Of a stretch of DNA of 64,000 nucleotides, positions 11,408-23,888 are shown in pieces; position 1 is the stretch's first letter, and every line of letters starts with the position of its first letter. Source of the DNA: Microthyrium microscopicum (lineage: Eukaryota; Ascomycota; Dothideomycetes; Microthyriales; Microthyriaceae); assembly GCA_010405405.1 (NCBI GenBank), contig MU004231.1, positions 3,708,884 to 3,772,883 on the forward strand, given 5' to 3'. A program made the translations under genes and the position numbers. The notes below the pieces were generated by a model. That model searched no databases. It was given only the letters and a program-made list of their open reading frames with translations, and was not told the DNA's origin.

Positions 11408-14400
11408 CTAATTACCTGACAAGTCCATCTTATCAGCGCCATCATCACCAGCTGAGTGCATCGTATCAAACTTGCGCTTCTTCGCCTCCGCCTTGAACTC
11501 AGCAATGCGTGCCTTCATCGCCATGTCAGGAATAACTTCTTCAATCTTCAGTGGCACACGATTGAATGGATCATGTGGATCGCTTAACAAATGGCTCCGA
11601 ATAGTGCTACGATCCACCGTAGTACGGCTAGACGGCAATATCACTGGATCTTCCATGAGCGTAGCCAGAATGGGATCGAGGAGATCATCTGGGATCTCTC
11701 CAAGGTCTTCTTCAGCCTGTTCCTCGGCTTCTTTGACGGCGGCAACGTTTCCGGCGAATTCGCGCCATGTCTTGAGCTCTTCAGGAGATTTTAGTGAGCC
11801 AGCCATGTTTTCCATAATTTCGGCAGCGTGCTCAAAGTTGTATGGTTTGTAAGAGCGGCCATCTCGCGCGACCGCAAGCTGGAAGTTGGTTTGGTCTTTG
11901 AGATTGATATAAACTGACATAAGATCGGCAAGGAGAAGAGCGGGTTTGAAGGCGTATTGGTCTGGATCGGTCACTTTCAGGTTTTTTTGCTTAGGACCAA
12001 CCATAGATTCGAGATTGTAGTCCAACATGTCTGCTAGTCGTTGGACGATTTCGGGCATGGTGAAGGCTGGAGCCAATACCTCGGTGAACATCTTGAGCAT
12101 AGAGACCGTTTCGTTCGTCAGCTGCATGTTAGCCTTTGCTTTTGACTGGAACTCTTCAAGTTGGCTTTGTTTGTCTTGCTTCTCCTGTTCAGTGAACTCC
12201 GTGTTACGTGCAAGCTCTTCTTGAATGTCATGTATCTTTTGAAATGCCGAGAATGATTCACCCAAAACGTAGGTAACATCATTCAACAAAAGATTAACGA
12301 ATCGAATGAAAAAGTCGGTATGTACTTTGGATTCGATGTCCAGGTTTTGGCGGTAGATGGAATTGCCCCAGATTGCTCGAATGACCTGGAAGATTTCGTA
12401 CCGAATATTGAACTTGTCGTAGAACTGGTTATGTGTTCCGGTGCTTTCAGCTTCGATGTAGAACTTCATCAAAGAGTGCAGCAGATGCTTGTTGCAAAAT
12501 TTGGACCCGTTGAGCAAGTCTCCGAGAACGCCCTTAGCCCGTCCCCTAAACGGCCACACTCCGTGGTAAAGAATACTGATAAGTCCTGATTTGAGGTATG
12601 GATTCTTGATGAACTCGGAACTTCGAAGAAATGTGATGCAAACGGTGACTAGCTCTTCGCACTGTGTTGAAGGAATGATATGAGGCATCTGGCCTGTGAC
12701 AAATTTGAAGTTGTCAACGATATCCTCGATGAAGTATTCTGGCAAGCACCGGAATACCAACGGTTGTTCTTCAGCTAGGGGTAGTGTGATCTCCTTTTTT
12801 GGATATTGCGATTCGGGTTGGATTAGGCGTAAAACCCAGGCGATGGTATATCTCATGAGTTGCATTGAGCGTTGCTGAGCAAGCTCGTCCAGCAAAATAC
12901 CCTGGACAGCTTTTATGACTGATCGACTCCGTTCCAAGTTGTCTTTATAGCGCTTGACATGTTCGTCAAAGACCTGAAGCTGTCGCGGATTCTTTGATCC
13001 ATTAGTGATTAGAACTAGGCGGTGGGAAGGATGAACTCACTCCCATGTATTTTGGCCGATCAGCTTCCAGCTTGGCTAACTGTCGTTCAATATGCTTGAT
13101 TTCCCGCTGCATGTGAGTGATCTGTGAGTTTGCTGCCTCGGTGCCGTAGTGATGAGCGGCAATAGTTAAAAAGAATATTTCGGAGATGAAATTGTTGGTG
13201 CCCTCAGCTTTTTGGGCATAAAAGTCGTCCGATGTTTTCTGGTCCGCGTTAATCTTCGTCTCGTCTGTGATATCAACTCGAGGTGATCTTCGTAAATAGT
13301 CAACATCAATTCGATCGAGTTTGGAGAATGTAGAATCCATGAAAGGTTCACAGAGGCGATCCAATATAGAAGTGACGTTTATCATGAAGCCGTCTGATGA
13401 AACGATCTTTTGATCTACATACGTGGCGCGACGCTTGTGATTCTTGTTCACTATCATGGCGAACCAATCCAGTAGTGGCTCTCGAGCTTTTGCCTTCTTT
13501 ACCAGACAATTTGTGATGCTCAACAACTCATCTTGATGTGTGCGAAGAGTTAGTCGAACCGAGTTCTGGTTATTAGCAACGAAGCCGTCTCCCTGAGCTT
13601 GAGCACCGCGGAAGTAGCTTTCCGCTACAGCACCATTAATGGGACTCAATGCAAAGAAAGGCCCTAGGAGGGTCTGCGTCTCAATGTCTTGTGGCTCAAT
13701 ATCCTTAGGCAAGAACTTGGGTGATTCTGTGATTGCCGCGGCCAACTCTTGATGTCGTAAGAAGCCTATGAATGCAGCTACGTATGGTTTGAAGTTGTCG
13801 TTCATAGTGAGTTTTGATAGCTCCTCGCTGAGCTGTTCTATCGCTGTAATCAGAGCTTCTTTAATAGACTCGTCCTCTTCGAATCTCAGTACAGCCTCCC
13901 CGAGGAACTCGATGCATATACCCGAGTCGCTCTCCGGGTCGCGTAGGAGATATGGAAGAAGTGGGCTTCGTTTAGTCGGTTCGACACCAAACATGTCCGG
14001 CATTGTTATCGCGAATATGCAATAGCTCATGCATAACCGCTTGGCCTCCTTTAGAGTCAGAGTCTTTGGATCTTTTGCGTCACCGCTCTTAACCATGCGC
14101 AAAGCTCGCAAGACTCGTTTCCAGCATCCTAGAAGATAGCCTAGAGGCTTCTTATCCGGTGTGTTTGAAGCGGCTTCGATAATCGCCCCATCCAGCACTT
14201 CGGTGGTAAGCTGTAGTGGTAGACCCGAGTCCTCCAACTCCGATTTCACCCCAGAGACGTATAACAAGCGGTTTCCAGCGGCGTCGGTCTTTTGCTCTGG
14301 TCGCAGCGATATCCGGAATATTTGCGATAATGTTCGGTCCGCCCATGTCTCTAGAGACTCTGCATTCACGTTCGATCGAGGCCGTGGAGGAGGCTGGCTT

Positions 14401-14676
14401 ATGGGTGTTTCTAAAGCCGCCACTGGCTTTGGACAGGGCTTTGATGGTGGAGGAGAGAAAACTCTTGAAATAGGCGTAGAGCTTGCTGCGACAGGCTGAG
14501 ATATCGATTGTACATCGGTTGATTCGGTACTCGAGGATTCGGAGGTAGGTGCAGGAGCTGGGCCTCCCAGCTTTGCGAGCCGTTTGTTGCGGATCTTTGA
14601 GACAAGTCAGTGCAAGAAGCGTTATATGTGCGACTGTGTTTTTCACCTTCTCCGCCTCGCTTTGAGGGTCTGCCAT
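11408..14676 (-). CDS. UFD2: ubiquitin chain elongation factor E4 (Ufd2)
   Basis: Exons 14676-14647, 14594-13041 and 12991-11408 give 1055 aa, the usual fungal length. The 30-nt first exon encodes MADPQSEAEK; splicing joins it to IRNKRLAKLGGP, the conserved Ufd2 start. The middle is the helical Ufd2 core. The C-terminus holds the U-box (about residues 950-1025: DDLLDPILATLMEDPVILP, then RSTIRSHLLSDPHDPFNR), the E2-binding module that replaces a RING. Ufd2 extends ubiquitin chains on pre-ubiquitinated substrates together with Cdc48 and hands them to the proteasome. The introns are 52 and 49 nt. No odd residues were noticed in the U-box. Confidence 0.96.
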
Positions 14677-15661
14677 TATGAATAGAGAATTTAGAAGTCA
14701 ACGGTTATGGGGCCGACAAAGCAGCTCTCAAGTGGCGGGTAGGAACGCTTTTGGCGATCAGGGTAGACGCGTCGATATCGGTGTGTCAAAGACAAGATAG
14801 AGCGAAGAGGGCAAAGAATTCAAGTGCCGGCCCAGATGGAGATTTATCACGGTAGCAAGCTTATAAGGTTGAGCTGGTACTCAGAAAGCTGGCAAGGTGC
14901 AACTGTGGGGTGAAGACTGAAGGAGCGGCAGCCTGGGGAGCTCTTGCCTAGTCTACCACAGTTGAGTCCCAATTTAGTAACACCACAACTTCATCAGGCT
15001 GTCGAAACGAAGTATCGGTCAGAAATTCTTTTCCTCGGGTAGTAACACTGAAATATGTTTTCGGTATGAAACCTCGAATATCTCCTAGTTTTCACCTCGC
15101 TATCAAGTGCGGTACCATGCCAGTAGAGCTACTCGAGCAATGTTCATTTTGTCAGCAAGGCTGAAACTAATAAGGCTAACCCCATCTATATCAAGTACTT
15201 CCAGAACCATCCATCTCAGCGAGATCTTGTATTTTCAGCGAATCATGCAAGGCTCTATATCATACTTGATAACTGATCTTCGATGAAAGTTCTTTAACTT
15301 ATGGTAGAAATCCGAGGATTGAGTCTGATGTAGTCTAATAAAACTGACATTTCATTCTGACTTGTCTTGCTTTACAATACACTAGATATTGTTTGCCCTT
15401 TAGACCAAAAGAGAGTATAATATTGTTGTTAGATCTGGCTGAAGTCTGGTTCTGGTTCTCAAGAAGCAGGTCAATACAAAATGAGACCAATCATTGGCAG
15501 AAAAAAACCTCACAGACTCCTAGTATGCTTCAGACTTCTATATCGTTAAGCACAATGCAAGATTTCCTAGAACAACAAAGGTAAAATATTTTATCTACTG
15601 TCTTGTCAACAACTTCTCGCGGATGATAGAGTAAACAACTTTCAATTACTACCCACCTAAA
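14677..15661. other. intergenic stretch upstream of UFD2
   Basis: UFD2 starts at 14676 and the AXL2-like gene ends at 15662, both on the minus strand, so this holds the UFD2 promoter and the AXL2-like 3' UTR. A short open frame at 15393-15584 looks non-coding. Nothing repeated was seen. Confidence 0.55.
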
Positions 15662-18548
15662 TCAAATAAACGCTTCATTCCCCAACGCACCCTCCGAAAC
15701 CATCCGTCCCTTAATCTTCAGCTTTCTCGACCCAGGTATATTCCGCTCATTCACTCCCAAACTCCTCAACGGCGTCTTCTCTTTCATGCCTAACCGATAC
15801 GCTGCCCTCGATCTCTCCATGATCGGAATCCGATCTCCCAACCTAGTCTGTAGTGCCGCCGTCAACTCTATCCCACTCAGATGCCGATACTGCCCTGGCG
15901 GCGTCCAGTCATAGATACTGCTTGACTGACTCGCTCCTCCTCCTGATTCACTGGCCCGTCCACTCGCTCGTTCGCTCACGCGCCCACGCTCCCTTCCCCA
16001 GTTCTGCTCACTAGCCGGTCGACGCAGATTATTTGCTGCGCGCACCATAGCTGCTGTCCAGCGTCGGCCAGCAAGCCCTTCCATCTGTGGAGATGCGGCG
16101 CCGGCACTGGTGGACTCGGCGGTCTCCCAGCTTCGTTCCGAGGCCTGTGTAGCAGCTCGTCCAAGGGCCGTTGCTGTAGCTCGGTCGGATCCTTTGGTAT
16201 AGGCTCGCACGAGCTGGCTTTTCTTCTGCACGGTCCCGGTTGATGGCACGGTGGGTGAGTCGAGGTCTGAACTCACGTCTGGTGAGCCATCTATTGTGCT
16301 TAGGCCGATACCTGTGCGACCTCGACTGAATGAGCCGCCGGCGAAGAAGGAGCTGCGGTGTGGGCCTCGTCTGGGTAGGGGGCGACTGCTGTTACGGCGG
16401 CCATTGCTGGGTGAATCGTATAGCGAGTTGCGTGCGGGTAGTTGGAAGACTGGTGTAGGCATGATTGGTGGAGACGAGGGCATGTGGTGGTCATAATCAA
16501 GGATGTCGGTGTCGATGCTCTCGGAGACGGAATAGGGAGTGCGGTCGAGCATTTCGGAGGAACTGAGAGGCTCAGCGTAGCGGAAGCGACGGGAGCCTTG
16601 GGGAAGGGGTGGTTGGCGGTATGGAGGGGCGTCGTAGTGGGCGTCGTTCATTACGACTCCTAGGGCGTTGGGTACGCCGGGAGCATAGTCTTGTGTGAGA
16701 TGTGTGTTTTGGGTCCAGGAGAGACGGTTGTCGGTGGGAAGGGAGGTGAGGCTGGCTTTGGACCTGTTTTGAGAGAAGCGTTTAGGAAGCCAGCTCTTGG
16801 AGGCGGTGGGTTCTTCTTCCGGCTCCATGGGGGATATGGGGCTGCATTGGGACCGCATTGAGAAACGTTTGGGGAGCCAGCTTCTGGAGGCTGTTCCTTC
16901 TGCTGGATGCATTGGTGATACTGGACTTCGCTCTGCTCGCACTGGGAAGTTGAGTTCGACTTTTGGCGGATACTCCGGGGCGACTGAGCCAAGAGTATCG
17001 TCATGCTCTGCTTGGTCGATGGCTTGATCAGAAGTCCAGTAATCTGCATCCACAGACTTATGCGTGAACGGTCTTGAGATCATTCTCTTGAACACGGAAG
17101 GTCGTCGAGGTTTGCTTTTGTCTCTTCGTAGTCGACACCATATTGTGGCAAAGACGATGCAAATGATTCCAAACACCACCGCTATCACGATGCCCGCAAT
17201 AATGCCCGCTGTTTTCTTGGACAATCCACGACTGGTTCCAGGTGCATTCGTGGTTTCGTTGGTAGGTGCAACTATAGACTATCAGAACATATCATTACTT
17301 AAGTCAACTTTACTTACCAACTTGAAATTCGAACGCTTGGAAATCACGAAGATCTTGGTCCGGTGTGGTGATTGTCATATTAGCTTGCACAGTCTGCGGC
17401 GAAATACTGGATGGTACTGTTCCCTGTATAGTCAAGCTACTTTGATCAAAGGTTAACCACCTAGACACGACTCCAAGATCCATGCTGATATCAAGATCTG
17501 TTCGAACAAAATCCGAGCGAGAAAATGTATGATTGAAATCCTTTCCTGCCGTCAGGTTCAAAACACCGATGTAGCCAGTATAGAGTCGCCCGAATCCCAA
17601 GTTTAATCGCAAGATTACAATTGTGGAATCGCCGTATTTGTCTTGTGCAGTGATAGTCACATTTTGCATTGAAGTGCCCTTCGGTGGCATGCCAGTCAAA
17701 GCCATTGTCTGTGAGTCAAACTGTAGCCATGAAGGCAGCAAAGCCGTTGCCGTTGTGAAATCTTGATCTTGCAATGCTTTGCCGTCTAGCTGTAACTGAC
17801 TTTTCAGTGTAGTTAGGTTGACATTGTCTCCGGCTGGGATGTTGAGGGTCTCTTCAACCGACCCGAAGAGGAACTGGTGATCGCTAATGAATATGGTGAA
17901 GCTGACTTTCACGGAGCAGAATCCTGGAACATCAGACGCAATCACATTGATATCGAATTGTGCAGGTATGTTGTTCAGAGTTGGGGTAGTTCCAGTGATG
18001 TGAAGCGTCTTTGGGTCGAATATAATCCACGCGGGCAAAGGGGTATGATCACTCATTGTGGCATAGTATGAGACTGGTTTCTGGCCGGAGATGAAGATTC
18101 CTTCGGACAGATCTATCGTAATCGGTGTCTGCGGTGGATACAGTAGAGACGTAGGACCAGATCGCGTGCCAGCTTTGGCCAATGTAAGAGCCAAGTCTGC
18201 TCCAAGCCAAGGTCCTCCATCGTCACCAACAACTAGAGTTGCAGCCATGTTGGCGGAGCCAGTGTCATCAGTGCCAGTGATGGTAAAGCCCGGCGTTCCA
18301 TTGTCACCCTGGCCCGGGGTACCAAAGAGAGTTCCATTGGAAGCATCCAACTGAAGCCAACTCGGTGCTCCCGCAAGGCTATATGTGACAGCTCCTGTAT
18401 TTGTTCTGAACGTCGACGGCGAAAGTGTGAAGTTGTACCATTGTCCGACCTTAGCGACTTGCGGGACCTGCGCGTTGAAAGGGAAAGCAATTTGAGGGGT
18501 CGAGTTAGCTATAGATGCAAAAAGCCAGAGCCATAGGATTGCGATCAT
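15662..18548 (-). CDS. AXL2: Axl2-like cadherin-domain polarity membrane protein
   Basis: Exons 18548-17318 and 17271-15662 (46-nt intron) give 946 aa. The N-terminus is a signal peptide (MIAILWLWLFASIANS). Residues about 20-410 contain repeated dystroglycan-type cadherin-like modules, each with the pattern PSWLQLD..NGTLFGTP, PAWIIFD..LHITGTTP, PSWLQFD..MALTGMPP and SRWLTFD..LTIQGTVP. A single membrane helix (about 426-450, GIIAGIVIAVVFGIICIVF) precedes a Ser/Arg-rich cytoplasmic tail of about 500 residues. Yeast Axl2/Bud10 marks the axial bud site with septins, and filamentous relatives act in septation and spore-head shape. The tail contains two similar ASRSWLPKRFS-type motifs (SWLPKRFSMRS, SWLPKRFSQNR). 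Orthology rests on architecture. Confidence 0.88.
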
Positions 18549-19214
18549 GGCAATTCAAACGCTCTCGTCCTCGATTTGAATGTTTAACGAAGGCTGAATG
18601 ATAGGGAACGACACATGTTGTAAAGTTGAAGCTTGTGAGGGGGTTTCTCCTTGATTTTCCAATGTCTACGTAGGATGAATTCAAATTCTGGTTGCACGAG
18701 AGCGCGCTCATCGCGTGAGAATGCATTGGTTCAACCTCTTACTTGCCTCCCTTACCTGTGACCAAAGGAATGGAATGAAGGGAGCCATATATGGAATTTT
18801 TGCCCAATTCCACATATAGCTGCCCTTGTTCTATAATTCATGTTGACCATCTCTGCATGTGATAATTCACAACAAGTTTTGATGTGATGTTAAGTTTCGG
18901 GATGAAATGGGCGCAAGCTTGCATTGCAGTAGAGAACTCAGCGTCAGCGTATTCTCCCCGAGGCTGCACCTCCAGGTTATTCGGAACTCCCCAAGCTTCC
19001 GACGCTTCGAATTGAACCATAATTAAATGAATAGAAGAATGAGCTAGAGGTGGTTGGTGGTTGCAAGACTCCGTAAAGAAGATGAAAGGAGTCAAAATAC
19101 AAGTGTGGCCCGTGCATTTATATTCGGCAACCTTGAACCTCGAACAATCAACCCAACTTACCCAAGCAACCTCCATCTACACATCTCTGGCAGAATTTTA
19201 TCTTGTCAACGCAG
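18549..19214. promoter_or_regulatory. divergent promoter region, AXL2-like / EFM6
   Basis: These 666 bases separate two divergent genes. At 18786-18822 an imperfect inverted repeat (CATATATGGAATT and AATTCCACATATAG) could form a hairpin or be a two-fold protein site. A minus-strand open frame at 18838-19176 runs into the EFM6 promoter and shows no recognisable domain. Confidence 0.5.
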
Positions 19215-20104
19215 ATGCGAGTGGTAGGAATGTCGGACAATGAGCTTGATGAAAAGGAGCCCGACTTTTTCAACTTCAGCGAAGACCTAGTCGAGCTTCC
19301 GCAAATCAAGCAAGCTGGAACCGCCGCTCTCGACTTTGACGGGCTCTTATCGGAAGAATTGAAGCTTCATGAAGACCTTACAAACGGCTGTGGTGGGCAA
19401 TTATGGCCGGCTGGGATGGTTCTGTCCAAATACATGCTTCGGAAGTTTGGCCACGGTGGCTTAGAGAACAAAACCATGTGTGAACTATGCCGAAATCTTC
19501 ATATTCCACAAAGGAGATTGGACTAACGAAAAATAGCGTTGAGATCGGTGCTGGTGGTGGTCTCGTTGGGTACAAATCTCTAACAAATCACTCAATAATG
19601 CGCAGTGACTAACAAGTACCTATTTAGCCTAGCAGTCGCTAAAGGATGTCACGGATTCCAAGCACCAATGTACATCACAGATCAAGTCAATATGTTGGAA
19701 TTGATGAAGCAAAACATCCTCAAAAACGATTTGACCCAGCTCGTTCAAGCAAAAGTCTACGACTGGGGCGAGGCCTGTCCTTCCGATATGCCATCTCAGC
19801 CTGATATCATTCTCGCAGCCGATTGTGTTTACTTTGAGCCAGCTTTTCCTCTGCTCGAGAAAACACTCGTCGATTTGATCGGCGACAACTCAGTATGCTA
19901 CTTCTGCTTCAAGAAGCGGAGAAGAGCAGATATGCACTTTATCAAGTCGATCAAGAAAAGCTTCAATGTTACCCTGGTTGATGATGACCCTGACACGCCA
20001 ACTTATTCCAAGGAGAATATATCTTTGTAAGTGAATACTTCAGGTCTCTCGCTGGCTCCTGTTAACCAAAGGATAGGCTCAAAATCACAAAGCGTCAGAG
20101 TTGA
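19215..20104 (+). CDS. EFM6: protein-lysine methyltransferase Efm6 (eEF1A)
   Basis: Four exons (19215-19477, 19537-19569, 19628-20026, 20077-20104) give 240 aa; starting at the second ATG (19230, MSDNELDEKE) gives 235 aa. Only the spliced form restores the SAM-binding motif VEIGAGGGLVGLAVAKG, most of which is coded by the 33-nt second exon. The later DIILAADCVYFEPAFPLLEK and FKKRRRADMHF segments closely match yeast Efm6 (YNL024C), which methylates a lysine of translation factor eEF1A in the cytosol. The short last exon encodes LLKITKRQS, like the charged end of yeast Efm6. All four introns' phases agree. Confidence 0.9.
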
Positions 20105-20545
20105 GTTATGATGTTGGCAGAGGGTCAAAGTGGAATGAAGTTGCGATGTGAGCGTTGTGCATAGATACCCCGGATATAGACCATAGCACGGCAAACGGTA
20201 GACAAATGAATGGCGTGTTCCCATCCACTACGATGCCTACCATTGCAACATATACAGAGCGCACGCCCTACTGTCCATGGTGTGAGATTATCTTTTGCAT
20301 TGTCTGCGCACCCAATGGGTAATAAAGTAGCCGAGAACAAAACATAACTTCTGGGAGCGAGAAAAGCTGATAGAAGTACGCTCATTTGGCACGGGTCGAG
20401 TTGCACAGCGGAATAGAACATTGATCCCAAGAAATGGTCTGAACTGGTTGGATTTTCTTCCTAACCTGGTACGGAGTATGCCGAAACCCACCACGCCGAT
20501 TGAGCAAAATGCCAATTAGAAAACAGAAAGACACTATGGCACAGT
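20105..20545. other. convergent 3' flanks of EFM6 and RPP1
   Basis: These 441 bases lie between two converging genes and should hold their 3' UTRs. No gene, repeat or structured RNA was recognised. Confidence 0.55.
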
Positions 20546-21041
20546 TTAATCGAATAGACCGAATCCCATGTCGTCGTCTGACTCTTCCTTCTCTATGACC
20601 GGTTAGATTCGACATCCCGATGCTGAGATTTATCATCGGAAACTTGCCTTCTTCTTTCTCCTCCTCCTTGGCAGCCTCAGCCTCTCCACCAGCAGCGGCA
20701 CCAGCACCACCAGCAGCTGGGGCAGCGGCAGCTCCACCTCCGGAGCCAACGTTCAATAGTAGGTCCTTGACATCCTTTCCTTCAAGAGCCTATCCATTAT
20801 AAGTATTTGGGGACGTGATTATACGTTGGTAGGCCGATCGCGTACCTTAGCGAAAAGGGAGGCCCATATGGGTTCTACGCCTTCGATGTTTGCGGCTTTG
20901 ATGAGAGTTGTGATTTTGTCGGCCTGGAGCGCAGTTAGACATCATTATATTGAAATTGGCGAGGCTGCTTACAGTGATATCGACACCGTCATCGGCGAGG
21001 ATGAGAGCAGCGTAGGATGTGGCGAGCTCTGAAGTAGACAT
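20546..21041 (-). CDS. RPP1: 60S acidic ribosomal stalk protein P1
   Basis: Four exons (21041-20973, 20923-20846, 20789-20648, 20592-20546) give 111 aa, the normal P1 length. The N-terminal half ([40 protein letters not shown]) is the helical dimerisation domain that pairs with P2. An Ala/Gly hinge and an acidic stretch lead to the invariant tail [12 protein letters not shown], which recruits elongation factors to the ribosome. The third intron has a GC donor (AAG|GCAAGT), the usual form for GC-AG introns; without it the frame does not reach the conserved tail. Many introns in a short gene are usual for fungal ribosomal proteins. Confidence 0.95.
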
Positions 21042-22142
21042 GGTGAGCGAATTTTGGAACTGCTCAAATGTGTGTTGCGATGAGGTAGTTTTGTTGACCT
21101 GCGAAATGCTGGATTGGAGATAGGATTGAGAATGTGTGGTGGTTGCGCGCACGGAGCTGGAACAATTAATATCCGCGCTGGAGGGCTGACCAGGAATGTT
21201 AATATGCCAATGATCAAGCTCTGGTATCCAATCAAGCTAAGGAGCTCCCTTGGGTCTCTGTTAATATGCAAAGAGATGCTTGGATTGCCAAACTCTTTAA
21301 CTCCCGTCACATCGCAACGCATCGCTCCGTCGGCCTTCAATCATGGCTGAGAGGGGCTCTCAAATCGCGTCACACTAGATCGATGAATTGTTCTGCGCAA
21401 AATCGGTATACCTGCGATAACAGATTGAATAACATGTATTATTAACCTAGGTGGTTCGGGAGTCGCAGGCTCGCTGCGCCACATATATGGTGAGCACTAG
21501 CCACAACATTCCTACCCCCCACTTGCCCTTTCCCCAATTTCCCCACCAGTCCCAATTGCTGACGATCGTCACCGTTTTTTCAACTGCTTGTGGAGCAGGA
21601 AGACCACTTCCGCGTGGTTGACAGCCGCCCTCATGGTAACTGCATAACTCATTGAAATACTAGAACGTGATACCAAGAGCTATTGATGTAACCAAAGGCA
21701 GAGACTGCCCAATAATTGTACACTTCTATAAGTGGCAATTGCCCGATGACGAAGCATTTGTACTGCAGTCTCCAGGTCCATCCGTATCTCGCCGCCCGCC
21801 CGTCTACTCTCTGTGTCCCCCTTGCGCAACTGCACACCAAACACTTAGCTTCACCGAACCCCGAAATCCGATGACAAACCTCGCTTGAGAGCTATTACAC
21901 CCATCGTCGAACTTGATAGAACCTTTACCCATTACCCATACGTGACTCTACCGGCGCGAGCTATACTCTAATCATCCTGAGCCAGTCGCAAACTCCTTAC
22001 CGTTCTACGCTTCCATCAGTCCAACGACACCCATCATACACCTTAGGTTTGCGCTCCAGTTTGTCTGAGCATCGAGCCCATACTAAATTTTATCGCCTTG
22101 TAGCTCTGGCCAACTGAGTGTGGTTGCTCAACGCTTTCCAAC
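21042..22142. promoter_or_regulatory. divergent promoter region, RPP1 / CUB1
   Basis: About 1.1 kb lies between the divergent starts of RPP1 and the Cub1-like gene. A C-rich stretch (about 21515-21555) and pyrimidine-rich blocks are present, as expected for a strong ribosomal-protein promoter. I could not assign a specific binding site and see no gene. Confidence 0.5.
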
Positions 22143-23707
22143 ATGACCGACTCTCCAATTGTGCGGGCTCCCATGGACCCCGCCGAACAACCTATCCTGG
22201 ACAGCCTCCTCGGTATCCGAAACCAACTCGAGTTCATGAAGCAAGATAGATCATGCTTCGTCAAATCCGAAGAAGTAATGCGCCTCTATGCAGAGACCGT
22301 CAAACAAGTCAATAAACTCAATGAGATACGAACTCACAAACGAGATGAACAAAATCGAGTCGATACCGTGCTTGACGATTGCTTCCAGCTCATATCTCTT
22401 GGTTTCATGGTCATTGGCAAGAACAATGAAGCACCGGCAATATATTCAGTAGTGTCGACGATCAAGCGGTTACTCGATCATCTTTCTGAAGCTGCCTTTT
22501 ACTCACCCAAGGATCTTGATATGATATCGCATCAGCTACAGTCATTTCGACAAACGATCGAACGAGGAAGAGACACATTAGATCCACACCTAGTAACTTT
22601 ACTGGAAGCTCGTCTGACTATCTGCGAAACTACTCTGGCTAGATTGGAGAAAATTCTGAGCAAACTGACTCCAGAACTAGCGCCGCTGTACGACAAGCTA
22701 GTTTCCATATTACGATCTCTATCTGCATGCAATGTCAAAGCCAATGTTAGTTTTTGTGGCAATGTTTTTTCATCATCATCTAACTTCATATTAGTATCCC
22801 AAAGCAGAAGTTGCAGACCTCATGTCTCAGGCCAAAGAAATTCAGATCAAGCTCAATCTATCAGGAATTCACGGGACAACTGAGGACCTGCTAGAGAGTT
22901 ATGCTGAGAAGCTAAAGGAGATGGACAAAAATGGCGAAGCTGTGGACCCTGATAGACTGGTCACTGATCTTCTCACTCGATGCTTAATGTGGGGTGAAAT
23001 TATCGAAGATCGGCATGGCAAACTCGGAGATGGATTCCGGGAGCAGTTCGATAAGCTTCTTTCGATCCGCAACAGTTTGGAAAGCAAGTCGCTACTGCAA
23101 GCGTGGTCCATGCGTGAAACAGATGTGTATAGTTACCAGCGACAGCTCGATCGAATTGATGAGTCAAGAGACCCAGAAGGCTATTTCACGAATGCGTTGG
23201 GCACACGGGCTGATTTACAGACCCAAAGAGCATGTTTCCCGATTCTTTCTTCCGAAATATTCTAGCTAACATTTTGCAGACACTCTTGTACTTGCTTCGT
23301 AAGAGTTATGCTCTCATCTATTTCCTCTTGACATCATCAGAGCCTGTATCGGAAGCTTTGCTCCCAATATACAATCAACTGAAGACTCTGAAGAAATGTC
23401 TGAGGGAAGTACAGAAGTCAGGTGGCGTGTCTTCACCACGAGAGCTTTACCCTTACAAGATGAAGGTAAGCGGCCCTTGCTTGTAATATCTAAACATAAT
23501 TAACCAACTTAGCTTAACTCGGTCGACAAAATGCGCGTTGATGGCAAATTCATGGTCAACAACAGTATCCCGGATGGCCAAGCAGCCGTTATGGCGCTGA
23601 TGGAAGACTGTTACGAGCTCACGAACAAACTTCAAGAAGAAGCCGAGGATTTGGATCAGAAAGACACTCCGGATGAAGCTACCAGCAACATTACAGCAGC
23701 AGCTTAA
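22143..23707 (+). CDS. CUB1: Cub1-like DUF2408 protein
   Basis: Four exons (22143-22745, 22795-23229, 23280-23465, 23513-23707) give 472 aa. The protein is helical and soluble, without signal peptide or membrane segment. Stretches such as FQLISLGFMVIGKNNEAPAI, LLYLLRKSYALIYFLLTSSE and YPYKMKLNSVDKMRVDGKFM are what I recall of the fungal DUF2408 family, represented in yeast by YPL260W/Cub1, linked to DNA repair and proteasome function. The biochemical role is unknown. The second intron appears to use a GC donor (GCATGT) with a GCTAAC branch site; it is the only junction that keeps the frame. The family name rests on memory of the sequence and is moderately sure. Confidence 0.8.
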
Positions 23708-23888
23708 ATTGTGTCCAGACCTTATATTGTTTTGTCAGCAAGATTACCCGTTCGCATTGCCGAGTATACTTCATGTTATCAGAGTTCTTAATCAAGATTG
23801 ACGATACTCTTGCGGCTTGGGTGTACGAGAACGATTGGTGCTTTGAGTTCGTCGACGAGAATAGCTTGGATATGCTTCATTGTACATA

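Noticed and set aside
18838-19176. 112-codon minus-strand open frame between the AXL2-like gene and EFM6
   Set aside because: No recognised domain, and it occupies a divergent promoter; the ATG-started part is only about 55 codons.
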